DNA of 64,000 nucleotides. It comes from Cavia porcellus (lineage: Eukaryota; Chordata; Mammalia; Rodentia; Caviidae). The stretch spans positions 57,608,501-57,672,500 of the forward strand of contig NW_026947496.1 of NCBI RefSeq assembly GCF_034190915.1, in the 5' to 3' direction. How positions within the stretch are numbered: position 1 is the first letter of the stretch; every line of letters starts with the position of its first letter. The notes below the pieces were generated by a model, which worked only from the letters and a program-made list of their open reading frames with translations, did no database searches and was not told where the DNA came from. This document shows, piece after piece, positions 33,886 to 47,449 of this stretch. Made by a program: the position numbers and the translations under genes.

Positions 33886-34465
33886 TTTAGTATGAGAATT
33901 TTGGTACAGATTTTCAACTTTCCCACTCTTTCGTTGCTCCTACCCTATTTTTTGTCTCAGATATTTTCCTTATTCTTTAAAAATTTAATTCTATTTTAAT
34001 ATCTGAACTAATAAAATCTGGACTAATAAAATTGAATTTCTTTTGATTCTTGAGTTGCGCTATCCAGACAGTTCAGAGAGTTAATAGCTAATCTTTCTGA
34101 AAATTAGCAATTTTATGTTGACACATGTATTTTTTTTAAAGTTTAGTGAGTTTAGATGAAGATATTCAACTGACTTCAGAATTACCTAGTGACAGAACAA
34201 TTTAAGAGAAAATAGAACAAGTACATAGCAGTACTAAGGAAGTAAAAAGATATGAAACATTGTCAGGAATTTGTTAAAGATAAAAATTAGATACAATGAA
34301 ATTGACAAGTTCTGAGGAAAACAATTCTAAGGTTATGAGAAGAAATAATACTTGACAATCTGAGCAGATTTAAAAGATGTTTGTAACATTGTGTTTTAAA
34401 AGAAGAAACAAAGATTCTGTAGCTAAAATTAATATGTATCTCACGTTACCTGTTTATATTTGAAT
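33886..34465. other. unassigned AT-rich sequence
   Basis: No gene or element is recognised. Confidence 0.45.
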
Positions 34466-34469
34466 GAAA

Positions 34470-35062
34470 TGAAATCGCTATACAGAAGAGAAAACTGTAC
34501 TTTAATGTTTATTGCAACACTTTCCACAAGAGTCAAGGCATAGGATCAACCTAAGAGTCTAAATTGGATGAATTAATAAAAATATGGTGTATAAGCACAA
34601 CAAAATGTTATTTGGCCATAGTTCCAGAAAGATGAAATGGTGCTAGCAAAATAAGTTAGGCATAAGAGGAAAAAGAAATCCTTTTTTTTTTTTTTTTTTT
34701 TTTTTTGATTTATTTGAAATCCAAGAGCCAGTCTCACAGATGCAGAGATTAGAACTGTGGCTACCAGCACTGGTTAGGCTGTGGCAGAAAAGCATGAGGA
34801 ATGTACAAAATGCACTTAGAAAAAACAGTTTGTAATGTTCCGCTGCACAACAGAGTGACTACAGTTGGTAATCATTAATTGCATATTTCAAAACAACTAG
34901 TAAAGAGGACTTTCAATGTTCCCAACACAAAGAAGTGATACATTTTTGAGATGATGAATATATCAATTACCTTGATGTGATCATTAAAAATTGATATCTA
35001 TTCAATATCAGTACCCATAAATTTGTGTAATTATTAGGTGTCATTCACAATAAATTAAAGTT
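34470..35062 (+). mobile_element. old L1 3' end (ORF2 C-terminus and 3' UTR)
   Basis: Sense L1 signatures run in order: a tattgcaacactttccacaa block, ataaaaatatggtgtataag, aaaatgttatttggcc, then the 3' UTR with ttcaatgttcccaacacaaa, a gatgatgaatatatcaatt block and acccataaatttgtg. A 25-T run at 34682-34706 interrupts it and looks like local slippage. The protein is fully decayed. Confidence 0.75.
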
Positions 35063-35072
35063 CTTTTTTTTT

Positions 35073-35080
35073 AAATCATG
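35073..35080. repeat. target-site duplication AAATCATG of the B1-ID dimer
   Basis: It is repeated exactly at 35317-35324. Confidence 0.7.
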
Positions 35081-35316
35081 CTATAGCTGGATGTGAGTGG
35101 TAGATGCCCATACTCTCAGTATTGTGAAAAACTGAGGCAGGAGGACCTCAAATCTGAACAAGTTTGGGTAACTTAATGACTTAGAAAGACCATATCTCAA
35201 AATAATAATTTTTAAAAATAGCTGGAGATAGGTCTTGGTGCCAAGACCCTAGTTTCAATCTTGAGTAGCACAAATTAAAGCCAAAACTAAAACAGAAATC
35301 CTAAAAGCAAAAATAA
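35081..35316 (+). mobile_element. B1-ID dimeric SINE
   Basis: The left monomer is B1 (gctggatgtgagtggtag, aactgaggcaggaggacctc, agaccatatctca). After an A-rich linker the right monomer is ID-like (agctggagataggtcttgg, accctagtttcaatcttgag). Exact 8-bp duplications (aaatcatg) flank the whole unit, so both halves moved together. Dimers of this kind mark certain non-murid rodents. Confidence 0.85.
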
Positions 35317-35662
35317 AAATCATGTGATGAGAATTGTGAAGATAACAATATGCTATGTATTAATCTTCTACTAGCCAGTTTTGAAATTGTTTTATTGTTA
35401 TCTTATTTTTTCTCCTTAAAATAAAAAAAGTATGTAAAACAAATTGTTACAACAAAAATCCAAAGATTAATCAAGGAGAACATGTCTTTAAAAGATTTAT
35501 ATTGAAAATATGAAGAGATCTTGTACCCCAATAGATAAATACCAACTAATAAAGATCCAAAAGGACAAAACTTATGATTTATCACTTTAAAGAATAAATA
35601 TAATTTTAATAAAGCATGTTAAAATGCTTAACTTCAATAAAAGCTAAGCACATAGAAATTAT

Positions 35663-35755
35663 GATAACTATTGGGTGCAGCACCTACCTGGGAAGCATGA
35701 GATCCTGAGTTCAATTCACATTACTAAACAAACAAACAAACAAACTAAAAAACCA
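35663..35755 (+). mobile_element. ID-type SINE
   Basis: ggtgcagcacctacctgg is followed by atcctgagttcaattcaca and an (AAAC)n/A-rich tail. The 5' end is shortened. Confidence 0.75.
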
Positions 35756-38700
35756 AATAAACAAAAAACTATGAGGTTAAGGCAATTCTCTAAGCTATTG
35801 TGAAAGCTACATACATATTTCAAATATTGGTTTTGGTATGGTTATTTACCAAATGTTTATCACAGTATTTCTGATAACATTAATACCCTCTCCAATAACC
35901 TGGATATATCTTAATAAGAGAATGAATCAATAGATTTTTCATATTAGAAAGAGTTATGGTTTTTTTTAAATAAATTAACCAAATCAAAATATAATAACTT
36001 GAATAAATAAACTTCAGAAGCCAATATTGAGTTTTTATAGTTATGAAATTATATGTGCAAGAAAAATTTAATGTCTGAACCGTTAAATACCAGAAACCAA
36101 AATGTTTAATAAATTTTAATCTATAACATAATAATGTAAAATGTCAACTACATTCATACCTACAGTTAGAAAGTTGTTACTTTTGGTGATTATATTCTTT
36201 GATGTTTTAATTTTATGTCCCATTTAGGGTTTTATTTTTAAAGAAAAGAAAAGGAGTCATGGCAAAGTTTTTTTTAAAATTCTATGTCATTGTCATGCGA
36301 TTGAACTATTTTATAATTTAGAAAAAAACCAGAAAGAAGTATTCACTACTTTCTAATAACACGCTTTTAAAATAAAATTTAGTGAAATATTAAAGTATCT
36401 TAAAATTAAAAATATTATGAGTATTGCTGTCTGAAAATTCTATATTTTTGGAATTTATGCTAATGATAATAGCTTAAAAAGTGTTCAATACATTTCTTTA
36501 CTCTTTTATAAGTGAATAAATTCATGATTTTTGAAGTATATTCAGAGAATACATAGTATTATATCTTGAAAATAGAAGACTTTTGAAGTAATTTACATAA
36601 ACATTTTGAAATAGTTTATGAGAATTTTTAAAGATTAAACAAAGATATTTTTCTTAATAACTTGTCTTAACACTGATAATGAGTACCTTTAATTTTAAGA
36701 TGTTAGCAAAGATCTTTAAGATGTTAGCAAAGAAATAGTGGTGAATTAATCTCAATTCTGAAAAATACAGAGGAGAATTATTGCATGCTTGATATTGTTT
36801 TTAAAACGAAAGTTCTTCTCTACATTTTAAAAATAATTATTAGGCAGATGGCTTGTTAACATATTTAAAACAAATTTAAGAATACATAAGCATAAATTTT
36901 GCTGAAAATTTGTTCCCAATCTTAAAAGAATATTTTGTTTAGGAGTAAAGTTAAAGAAATCTAAAAGGCTAACACAGATTAGAATCTTTGTTAGAAAATA
37001 AAACCAGTAGTAAGTGACTTTCCCAACTTTTGAATTTTGCTCTATTTTTCTTTATATGGGATATATTCATAAATTTTTAACATTTTAAATATTTGTATAT
37101 GAAATATGAGTATAGGTACTTTTGGGGCTAGTGTACTTCAATGTATCTAATTTGGAGTTTTATCTCCTTTGTAGCCTGAATCATTTTTTTTAGAAATAAG
37201 GTGTACATCCACGATGACTGTGAAGCCTTCACTATCTAGGACAAGAAAAAGAAGCCTATTGTACTCTGACAGTCAAAATAGTGGAGACTTTTAACTGCAT
37301 TTTTCTGTTTCCCTTGTATTTGAGACTGAAAACTTCTCAGACATGTTTTATTTATTTTTCCCAGCGAGATAATATTTGTGCAATTGTAGAGGTTTGTTTT
37401 ATCTTTTATGCAAGGTTCCCGCTCCTCCACACTGCCATATTTTGGGTTGGTCTAATCTGGCATTTTCCAAATAAACTTTTAATTACGACTTTGTCCTGTA
37501 GAAGTCTGTTTTCTCAATAGAAGGATTTAGCTCCCAATTTTTATAGTAGAATTTAGTAAATTGACCATCATCTTTTAGTTTACTCAATACTTGTGAAAAC
37601 CATGAAAGAATGCAGGTTCTTTCTCTTTAGAATAAACAGCCATGCATATTTCATGGCTGATATTTTCAACGTATTTTCCTTACTTCTTTTTGTACTTCCT
37701 TCATTATAGCAATTTCTTTCAAAAGAGGACATTCTTTTTCTTTCTTTCCTCTTTGAACATTGAAAACTTGTTTGGGACACAAAATAAATTTATTTATAAA
37801 TTTATTTGATAGTGTCTTATATGAATGTAATTTATGAAATAAGAATTTATTGAAAAGCCTTTGTGTAGAGGCTCATACCACACCATAAGAATACAGTGAG
37901 GCAGAGGAAACTACTTCTAATGAACAGAAGAGCTATGTTCTTTCTCCGTGTCATACTTGCACACAATAGTATGTAATTGATTATGAGTACAATTTTGGTT
38001 TATTGAAAACAGGAATTTTATTTTCTAATTAGCTGTTTTAAATATATTAAGCCTAGAAAAACTAGACTACGATATTTACCATATATACTACCATGGATTA
38101 GTATTTTCTACTTTCAAGTATGTATGCACATCACAAAACCTGTCTTTCCTCTGTTTTTCTGATCTGGTCTCAGCTGGAATGAAGAACTTCATATTTGTGC
38201 AAATCAATAATGAATTTTTAAGTTTCCTTTGCTTCACATTGATTTGGTTCTTGTATTATTCAATACAAATTTGTCTTCATTTTGCAGCGGTCCTTACAAT
38301 ATTTCAGTCCAAATCCACCTTATATTTACAGATTTTTCCACTATATTTTTTTTTATTTTCCTGATTTGCTTTTCTTTCTGAGAATTACATGTTTTGGAAA
38401 TAACATCTGTTAGATGCACAAACCACAATCACCAAATGTCCCATTCTACTTGTACTGTTTTTTCCTTAATCTTTAGGTGGGGATGTTGCCAAACTGTCAG
38501 ATTGCTTCCTTGTTTTCCTGTGATGTGGAAGCCAATTTTAAATATTCATCACTGAAAAAGCGGGATATCATGCAGTTCCTACCTACTATTAGTTGACAAG
38601 TAGTTACTGCTACTTCTATTCAGTTTCTCTCTTCTATTTTTTTTTTCTTATTAAAGTATTTGAAACTCTGGGAATCCTCAGTGTGGAATAAAGACAATTA

Positions 38701-39455
38701 GCATACTGCATGGAGAAACTGGTCTAAACCTGGCTTAACTGAGGCTGAGCAAAATGGCAGCTGAGTGAATTCTCTGGCAATGTGTTCTTCACAGACAACG
38801 AGGTTGAAATAATTTCACCAGAGTGATGAAATCAGGTGAGAGATCATGGTGGCTGCTTTCAGGATAACAAAACAAAACAAAACAAAAAATTACTGAAGAA
38901 GGCATGAAGGACAGTTGTTTCCCACATTCCTCCTCCAACTCCAAGTAGCAGAACTTTCAGAAAAGAGAAACGATTAAATCCAGGCCTTAGATGTGAAACT
39001 GAATACCAGATTGGCATAGTGCTAAGCAAAGCAAGCAACACCTACAACAAGGTGATACCTGAGGACTGGGCACTTCACTGTACTGACTGTAGTCACCTAA
39101 GGTCTCATGAGTCAAGGCAGGGAACAGGATCACCCTTTGGGGAGCGCAGCTTAAATCTGTCTTAGCCTCATTGAGAACCAGCTTCTGGAAAACAGTATAA
39201 TTCCATGCATAAACCAGGAGGCCCCAGTAGGTTGATCCTGGCCACATCTGACATTACTGTGTGCCAGGGAGCCCGACTTCAGTTTCTGGCATTTCCACCT
39301 TTGGAGTAGGCCTGGTGTCTACTTACTTGCCTCCCAATACTGTAGAGATCTTAGAGCAGCTGGGGAGAACGGAGAGATGTCCTACAGAGTTGGAGATAAT
39401 ACTTGAAAGCTATGCTTCTGGTTAGAAGTTGATATCCAAGTAATTTCTAAATCTC
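35756..39455. other. unassigned sequence
   Basis: No gene is recognised. A 22-bp tandem duplication of tttaagatgttagcaaaga lies at about 36695-36738, and an (AAAAC)n run lies at 38868-38887. The part from 38700 to 39460 is somewhat richer in G+C and may be an old LTR-like relic, but I cannot name it. Confidence 0.4.
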
Positions 39456-39462
39456 AATTCCA

Positions 39463-39672
39463 AGGTGACCATGGTGGCGCAAGCCTGTGCTCTCAGGATT
39501 CTGGGAGCCCGAGCAGGAGGATAACAAGTTGGATCCCAGTCTGAAGAATTTAGCCATTTAGGGAGACCCTGCCTTGAAATTAAAGAAAAAAATTAAAAAT
39601 GACTGCAGCTGTAGCTCAGTGTCAAGGCTGTAGGTTAGATTCCTAGTACTTCAAAATAAATACACAAAACAA
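39463..39672 (+). mobile_element. B1-ID dimeric SINE
   Basis: The B1 half is gaccatggtggcgcaagcct, tctgggagcccgagcagg and gggagaccctgccttg. After an A-rich linker, the ID half is gctgtagctcagtgtcaagg and gtaggttagattcctagtac. It ends in an A-rich tail. It has the same architecture as the unit at 35081-35316. Confidence 0.85.
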
Positions 39673-39849
39673 AATAAATGAAAATCAAAGACAAAGACAC
39701 AGAACACTCATAATTTAGGAATTAGCTATAAATATACAAGGACTGATCAAAGCATACAAGCATGTTTAAATAAAGACTAATTACAATAAAAGGCATATTG
39801 TTAATTCTAAAAATACTTGCCTTGTCAAATGTCAAACACTTGCCAATGT

Positions 39850-40300
39850 GAAACATATTGATCCCACTATATTTCCCACTTTATGAGACACTTTTGGAAG
39901 TTATCTTGCCTTAGTGTCTTTACAAAAAAGATGATAATAAAAACAAATGTGAATGCTACTTCCAAGTACCATCTAACTGGCAGATGGGGTGTAGAAACAT
40001 TATGGTGTGTTGTTACCTACCTTAATTACCTGATCTGGCACCTTGAGACTTCTGGCTTTTCCCCAAAGTCAAAAAGATCATGAAAGATATGCATTTTGAA
40101 ATAATTCAGGATATCAAATTAGCCAGGAGTACACAAGTAAGGACACAAAAAGAGCTTAGAGAACTGTTTCAGAAAGTGGCAAGGATGATACCATGAAGAT
40201 GTCCAAAGGAAGGTAAAGTATTTTATGAGGGATTAGTGACAATATGCCTTTTACATTAATCAAATTTTTAAATTCAAGCAATTACTATAATTGTTGATCA
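39850..40300 (+). mobile_element. Tc1/mariner-type DNA transposon relic, copy A
   Basis: Both ends align with copy B (47450-47890) on the same strand. The left parts share cactttatgag/acttttggaag-type sequence followed by tgtctttac. The right parts share a gtattttgaggga-like block and a cttttac block. Internal transposase sequence survives. Terminal inverted repeats are not recognisable, so the borders are approximate. Confidence 0.68.
40032..40256 (+). pseudogene. mariner-type transposase C-terminus, decayed
   Basis: In the frame of 40032 the sequence reads DLAP, a stop (TGA 40044-40046), then DFWLFPKVKKIMKDMHFE and onward to LRELFQKVARM. This is the conserved C-terminal block of mariner transposases, where the Asp after DLAP is the third catalytic acidic residue of the DDE/D triad (GAC 40047-40049). 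A second stop follows before VFYEGL. Only the last part of the catalytic core remains. Confidence 0.72.
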
Positions 40301-40339
40301 TAGTTTATACAAATGTTTGATATGCAAGTGAAGAAATGC

Positions 40340-41010
40340 TCAATTGTCAGACTATTACAATTCAAAACCATGAGATATCTCCTCATTCCAATATGAATGG
40401 CTGTTATCAAAAAGACTAAAATAATGAGTGCCAGTGAGAATGTGGATAGAGGGAATTTGCACACTGCTGGTGGGAATGTGAATTAGTATACCCATTATGG
40501 AAAGCAGTAGAAAAATTCTTCAAAAATAAAATAAACTTTTCTAGTGACTAAGTGGTCACATTGCTAGATACATGCCCAAAGAAAATTCAATTTGTATGTT
40601 TCTTTGTTCATTGTAACATTGTATAAACACAGTCTTTGGAAACTACCTAAGTGCCCATCAGCTGATGAACAGGTGAGAAGAGCAGTGCACAGAAAGGATG
40701 GAATTTTATTTGGCCATTTGGATGGTAGTGGAAATCATTATGTGAAGTGAAATATGCCAGTCACAGAAAGCCAAATGCCACATGACCTCACTAACATTTG
40801 GCATATAAGAAAATTATCCTCCTGGAATTTGAGACACTGATGATCACCAGAGGTCAAGGGCATCAGTTTTGAAGGAGAAACGGGGAAATACTGATTGAAG
40901 AGTTCTAAGTTACAGTTAGAAGAAAAGTTGTGTTGTGCTATTGGACACTAAGATGTCTACATAAGATTATGAAGTAAAATATATTTCAAATATGATAAAA
41001 AGGATTTTGA
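40340..41010 (+). mobile_element. old L1 3' end (ORF2 C-terminus and 3' UTR)
   Basis: The blocks ccatgagatatctcctcatt, gaatgtggatagaggg, cactgctggtgggaatgtga, cctaagtgcccatcagctga and atttggccatttggatgg follow the L1 ORF2 C-terminal order in sense. The 3' UTR part (gacctcactaacatttgg) comes next. All frames are broken. Confidence 0.82.
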
Positions 41011-42000
41011 ATGTTGTCATAAACATAAATACAGTATTTGAAAAGATCTGCATTTAAGTTGATCAAACATACGATATATAAATATATCTAAATCTTGCAT
41101 TTTATTCTACCTGTATAGATTTTATATTTTATACATCTATTAAAAATACATGTAATAGGAATAGTTAGGACATCCTGCTTCATCGGTAGTAGTGCAGCAG
41201 TATGACTGCATTTCCATGAGTTGTTTACCTGTTTTTCCCCTAGTTTTTCACAGCATAAATGTGCTACCATTTCATATTTACTCACAGAGTGGAGCAAGAT
41301 CAAGGAGATGGGACCTCCTAAGATTCTATTCCCCTTGGGTGTTTCTGCCCCCACAAAGGAGTGTTGCGGATTTTAAAGATATTGCTGCTGTTTTTCTCAA
41401 CTACTCTGCTTTAATTTTCCTCCCCTGCTGCTCTGAATATTGAACCATAATGAATGTTTTCTGGGCTCCCACTGTCCTCTCACCTACTCTCTGTCTCAAC
41501 AAAAAGGGAAAAGTTCTTTGAAGTCAATTTTGTTTTGTATTAAGTTCTACTCAAAATTTGTGCAATTGCATGTGGGCATCCAATGATATTTATAATTTTT
41601 TTCTTGAAAAGGTGTATGAAAAAGTGATCATTTAAAATTAGCTTTTGCTGAAATATTGCAGAAAAGCTCACTGATGCTGTGTTTGGTGTCTTGTTTATGT
41701 AAGTTAAAATATGCAAATATTTTGAAATATACAACTCTGTTTTGGTGACGAGGTGAATACAAATGAGCAGGAGGGATCTTTCTGGAGGTGAAGATAGTGC
41801 TTTACTATCTGAATGGGGTGTGGTGATTGCATGGATGTGTATATCTTATACAAATATTTGAAAAAGTCTTCAAATCGGGATGGAACATCTATAGTCTTAA
41901 GTGAGAATCTACAATAGACCAAGTTGTGTGTTCAAATTGTATTTTAATAAAAGAAAGTGTAGAGACTGACAGGATGCATTTCAATGCTAAATAAATAAAG
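41011..42000. other. unassigned sequence
   Basis: No gene or repeat is recognised in this stretch. Confidence 0.45.
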
Positions 42001-42009
42001 ATATATTTA

Positions 42010-42082
42010 ACATGTAGTAAGGTAGTACTTGCCTGACAAGTGCAAAACCCTGGGTTCTGTTTCTGGTACAAAAAAAAAAAAA
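42010..42082 (+). mobile_element. ID-type SINE fragment
   Basis: taaggtagtacttgcctgac, aagtgcaaaaccctgggttc and ctgtttctggtac are followed by a poly(A) run. The A-box start is missing. Confidence 0.72.
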
Positions 42083-42229
42083 AGTAGTTTAGTGGTTTTA
42101 AGGACATGATGATATTATTAGGTATATTAAGCTATTTTTAATACGTTTAAACTATGTGAATCACTATTAATCATGTGAACCACAACTAAATTTTCTCTAT
42201 AATTACATTATGTGTTCATCACTGGGTCT

Positions 42230-42582
42230 GGTGGGTATTTTAATTTGAATGTCCCTACCAAAATTCAACTCAAGATTTAATCCCAAAGGTAAAATATTAA
42301 AATAGGACTCTAAGAGGTGATTAGGTATCAAGGGTTAATGAATAGATTATCAGGTCATCGTAAGAGAGTCTTTATTATGCAAACTAGCTCTCTGGCATGT
42401 TTTTTGGTTTTGTCAAGTAATATCCATTGCCATATCATAACCCAGTAGGGACTGCAGCACCAAAGGGATATCTTTGGCACAGTGTTCTTGGATTTCCAGA
42501 ACTGTGAACTAAGATCTTTTCTTTGTGCATTACTCAATCTGCAGTAATCAGTTTTAGTAACAGAAAATGGACTGAGAATGGG
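42230..42582 (+). mobile_element. MaLR-type LTR, sense
   Basis: Signatures are ttgaatgtccctaccaaaat, ctctaagaggtgattaggta, a ttcttggatttccagaactg block and agtaacagaaaatggactga. This is the standard MaLR order. It is solitary, with borders uncertain by about 20 bp. Confidence 0.68.
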
Positions 42583-45500
42583 TGTATTTGATTGAGGGAG
42601 AATTCAACATCTTTGCTCAGATAAGATTCAGTTATCATTAAACTGTTTACCATATGAATTTCCAGTGAAATTTGCATCTTTCTTGTCTTCCTTGTGGTCT
42701 GGGAAGTTAATATTTATAATCCTGTGGGAATGTTATTGGAATGCTGGCAAATTAATTTTAATCTACAACCTTCAGTGCAACCTAGGGGAAGAATTAAAAC
42801 ACTAAGATATATTTACAGTTACGGACAGCTGAGAGGTCCTGAGTTTGGTCCAGACAAGGGTTCATAGAACAAAGGTCTCAACCAAGGGCCTAATACAGAT
42901 TGTATTAATTTGTGAAGAAGGGAGTGGCTACGAATTAGTGACTGTGAGAATGGCGGGAATTACAGGAGCATTGTGAGCAAGAGGCCTAAGGTACCTCTGC
43001 AATATGCAGTGAAGAGTATTCAGAAAGTTCACTCAGTGTAACACAACTGAGGTAGCAATCAATGTGGAGAAAGTGGTGCCTCAGCATTGATGTGTAAATC
43101 TTTTCTGTCCTGGGAAGTCATACCCTCTTATCTGGAGACTCTAACTTAGTTGACTATGTTGGAGTTATGTGGCTCTGCCATCCCTCTGGGCTCAACCATT
43201 TAGAGGGAGACACTGAGGCAAGAAAACAGGACTGTCACCTGGCTTCAAAAATTAAGCATCAGTACTTTAACTAGCCTTACTTATGTTGCTTAGCACCAGT
43301 TGAAGGGAAAAGAAAATAGCCTGCTCTGTACATACAAGTACATGGAAATAGGGTCATATTTAGCTAAAGTGGAATTAATTGCTCTCTATTCAAGGACAGT
43401 GATCCAGGTGGTCTTCTACAATTTGCATATTTTCCCTGAAAGTTTAGAATTCAGTGAAGAATAATTTATTCAAATTGAAGTAGAAGCAAGAGAGATCTGT
43501 GAGGGAAGAAAAAATTGAAGCAAGTCATTTTTCAATGTATTTCTTTAGCTCTTAAATAAAAGGAAAACATATAGTTGATATGCATTTGAAGGATTAGACA
43601 GATTTTAAAGATAAGACTTCTTTAACCTCAAGAAAGAGTAAAATTAGAACAAAAAGTCTACTTATGAAAGTATAAGTTTAAGTTTATAGGCATCAGAATA
43701 GTCTCAATAACATAAATTAATAAAATATGCAGAGTAAAAATAACTATCCATAAATATGTAATAAATTTATAATGAGTTGGTAGTATACTAACAATGCAAA
43801 TATATGTTTCAGGAGAAAGAATTGGAAATATTACTTCTTTAAATTATATATTATACTTACTTGGTGAAAATAAAATTTAGTTTAAAACTTTAAAAAAATG
43901 CATGTCTTCACAGAACTACCTTCTTGAGGATGGAGCAAAACAGTTTAATAAAGAGAATGCCTAAAACATATCCTCAGATATCATTTCCTCTCCTTGAACA
44001 GTTTGTATCAAACTACTTCCCTCCTTCCATTTTTAGCCCACAATCCTATCTTATTGAGCAGAGCTGTGCCTGGTCTGAAGCAAGTTAGCTACTTGCTTCT
44101 CTAGGGTTCAAGGTATTTCCACAATATTCCTGGAACTAATAAGGACCATGTGTCAGAAATGATAAAAAGAAGAACAAAAAGAAGGAAGACAATACACATT
44201 ATGGTAGTTCTTTACAGATAACACAGTATCAATGCCATATTTTTGTTACACATTTTTGAATGTGTTATAATTTAAGAGTAGCCTTCATTTTCAGAACTAA
44301 TAAAAAAAACGCTGATCAGTTGTCTACATCGTCTTGTCCTTGGTCCTTCAAATAATCATCGAGAGCAGACACATAATTCATTTTATTCTTTATTCATCAT
44401 TGTTATTAAAAGTCTCTTCTACTGCAGTTAGATTTCTTTTGTTCATCTCTTTCTGGGCCATGTGCTTATCTCTATCTTTGGTCTCTTTTACAGATCTCCA
44501 TTACCAGTTTTCTCCACTCTATTGACTGGAAAAAAATTCTTTTAGTGACTGGTATTTACTTGCTGCTCCCACATATAGTAAAAGAAAGGATGAAGAAAGG
44601 AAATGGTGCTTACATTTTAAAAGTTTCGAGACTCCATTATTATTGTTTAATTATATTCATATGTGTGTTAATGGTGGCAAAATTATATAAAAAACAGAAA
44701 AAAGTATATTCTAAATGAATACCTTTTAATAATGTTGGAAGCATTTGCAACTGTGGTTAGTTAGATCTAATGTAGACATAGAAGGTTTTTCTAGTCTCTT
44801 CTTTGATAGGACACTGATTTAGAAATTTCCCTTCCTGTACCTAAATTAATAACATCATTGCTCTCATGGCCTCTAAAATTTGATCTAGCAAATGTATTTT
44901 CATATCCTTTAAATTCATTTGAATACAATTGTGTTATTCTAGAAATCATGTAAGAAATAAACTTGTTAGTATCCTGTTTTCTTAAAAAGTGGGATATTGA
45001 TTTAATGCTAAGTAAACTGTTAAAGTAAAAGTTAGATCTTATTTTCTTCTTAGAAACATCTATAGGCCATTATGTATTTCTCATCTTTCATTCAGATGAA
45101 ATGAATCTCAATTTTATTTTGAATGAAGTTGATTTACACACACAATGACATACTTAACACTTTTTAATGATTAGAAATTCTGTGCTGAAATACATAACAT
45201 TATGTATGTCCCAAATTCTATAGCTTTGATAACCTGCTAATTTTGTGAAACATATGGTCATAAAATAACAATGTGAAAACTTGGTTATTACTCTAAAATT
45301 ATTTTTTCTTTCATATTTTTTCTGCCTTAAGTGCTAATATGAACAGATAATCATTGAGGTTATTAAAACTTCACAAAGAGCTAGAAGAAGGGTGACATTT
45401 TTATTTCACCTTTCCAGTTCTGCTAATCTGACAACTGTATTTGTTCATGAGCGTGTTATTCTAGGTTTTTGTTTTCTTTCTCTTTGTAGAGATAGCTGTG

Positions 45501-47096
45501 GGTGAAAGAATATCTATTTAGAATGCAAACTCCTAGAGCCTGTCATTTAAACTAACTTTTCATAGTTCTAACGATGCAAAAATTTTAAGGTAGCTGAATG
45601 CTTTTTAATAATAGAAAGATGAGTTAAAACGTAGAAAATAAACAACCCTTATTTCCCTTTGGATGCATGAGGTAAAGAGAAAATAACTCATCAGTAACAG
45701 TAAACCTCATATTTTATACTAATTCCTTAAGATTGAATTCCTGTGTATCCTGGAGTGAATCACAGGAAGCAAAGTAAAACAGTGCCTTTAAAATCTGTTG
45801 CCTCTCTTCATACTATTGTATTTTCTCAGTCCTGTATTCTAACGGACTTCCAAATGTGAATCTAGACTTTGAAGACTGATGTTTCAGTTGAAAATCTCAT
45901 TAGCTCCGTGAATCCATGCCCAGGAATATATGTATAGACACATGACACTAAACTGCAAACAGAACTATTGTGCCAGAGGCTTAGCCACCCAAAACTCGGT
46001 GGGTGATGATGCTTTATAACCAAAACCTTCCTTCCTTTCTTCCTTTTCAAATTCCTTCCTCCTTTCTATTCTTTGATTCTTTGTTGTCTTCTGTAAAGCC
46101 AACTCAGTCTTTGAACTTTGGGAGGTGGTACTCAATCATTTGTTCTATTTAGCTGATCACATAATTTTCTTGGGTAATGCATATATTTCCACTGTTGGCC
46201 ACATGATTTATGTAAGAATAATAATCATGTGGCTCAAATTATATAAATGACTATTTGGAGGATTTGTAGAGACTTTTGGGAAATGACTTTTGTAATGTTT
46301 TGAGGTGTTAGTACAATTAAAATATGTTTGAATATGCTTCCAATGACCAGGTAGCATCTAAACTAAGAAAAGAAACAGGACAAAGCCAAGAAAGGCAAAG
46401 ACAGAAAGGGAGGCAGATTGTCATGATTTGAGTCTCTAAACAGACAGTACTTTGAAAGGGATATCACTTAAAGCTTTTCATTAATAGGCACCAAGACTTC
46501 CTTGTGCATAAGCCAATTTAATTTGGATTTCTGTCACTTACAAATAAGAGTTCTGATCAAGAAGTTCAGCTACTAGTCAAGAAATGTGATTTTACACTAG
46601 GAATCAGTAAAAATCAGTGGATTTCCTTTCCGAGTAAAATGTAATGCATTTCTAATTGGAAAGGAAATACCTAAATAGAGGATAGCCTTTGACTCTTAAA
46701 GCTTGAAGGAGAATATGAAGTTAAATACATATTAATGGATTTATACAGCCATATTTAAAATCATTAATCTTCTGATTTCAGAATCTATTTGAAGAACTAA
46801 AAATGAAAAATGAGGCTCATTTCATGGCTTCCTGACTGTACTATTTTTCATTTAAAATATGAATATGGTGATTAAATTTTATCTATCTATTTAAAATACA
46901 TAAAAATGTCCATAAGTCAGTGGGAGTTGAAATTGATATCATGGATCCCTTTAAAAAATCAAATGATCAGCTTCAAACCATGTTTTTATTCCTTGTATAT
47001 CATAGGAAAATGTATCTGGAAGAGGAATGCATAGCCATCTTAAACTGTTCAGTCCTAGACATCAAAGTTGGGACCATGATTGACCAGGATCAAATA
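42583..47096. other. 4.5-kb stretch without recognised genes or repeats
   Basis: Nothing is identified with confidence. Frames are all under 65 codons. Parts near 43040-43260 are slightly richer in G+C but show no known motif. Confidence 0.4.
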
Positions 47097-47108
47097 CAGT
47101 ATGATCAT
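47097..47108. repeat. target-site duplication of the B1 at 47111
   Basis: cagtatgatcat matches cagcatgatcat at 47311-47322 in 11 of 12 positions. Confidence 0.8.
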
Positions 47109-47110
47109 CC

Positions 47111-47310
47111 AGGTGTGGTGGCACACACCTGTAATCCCAGAATGCAGGTGGTTGAGGTAGGATGATTATTATGAGTTCAAGACCAGCTTGGGCTACAAAT
47201 CGAGTTCAGTGCCAAACTGAACTGCACATCAAAGGCCCTGTCTTTAAAAGACAAAAAAAAAAAAAAAAAAATAATGCAAAACAAAACAAAACAAAACAAA
47301 ACAAAAAACC
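47111..47310 (+). mobile_element. B1 SINE with AAAAC-rich tail
   Basis: ggtgtggtggcacacacctg, taatcccagaatgcagg, agttcaagaccagcttgggc and aaaggccctgtcttt mark a sense B1 with box A/B-like promoter sequence. A poly(A) run and an (AAAAC)n tail follow. 12-bp target duplications flank it. Confidence 0.93.
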
Positions 47311-47449
47311 CAGCATGATCATGGGCACCAAAGAAAGGAAATCATAATTACAAAATGCAATCAAAATACACAGTAAATGTTTAAAGTTTTTTAAAAAGAT
47401 GTTATTATGGTAAAAGACACATTGCTATTAATTCCTCTTAAAATAGTTC

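Noticed and set aside
34682..34706. 25-base T-run considered as the tail of an antisense insertion
   Set aside because: L1 3' sequence continues in order on both sides with no extra element, so local slippage is simpler.
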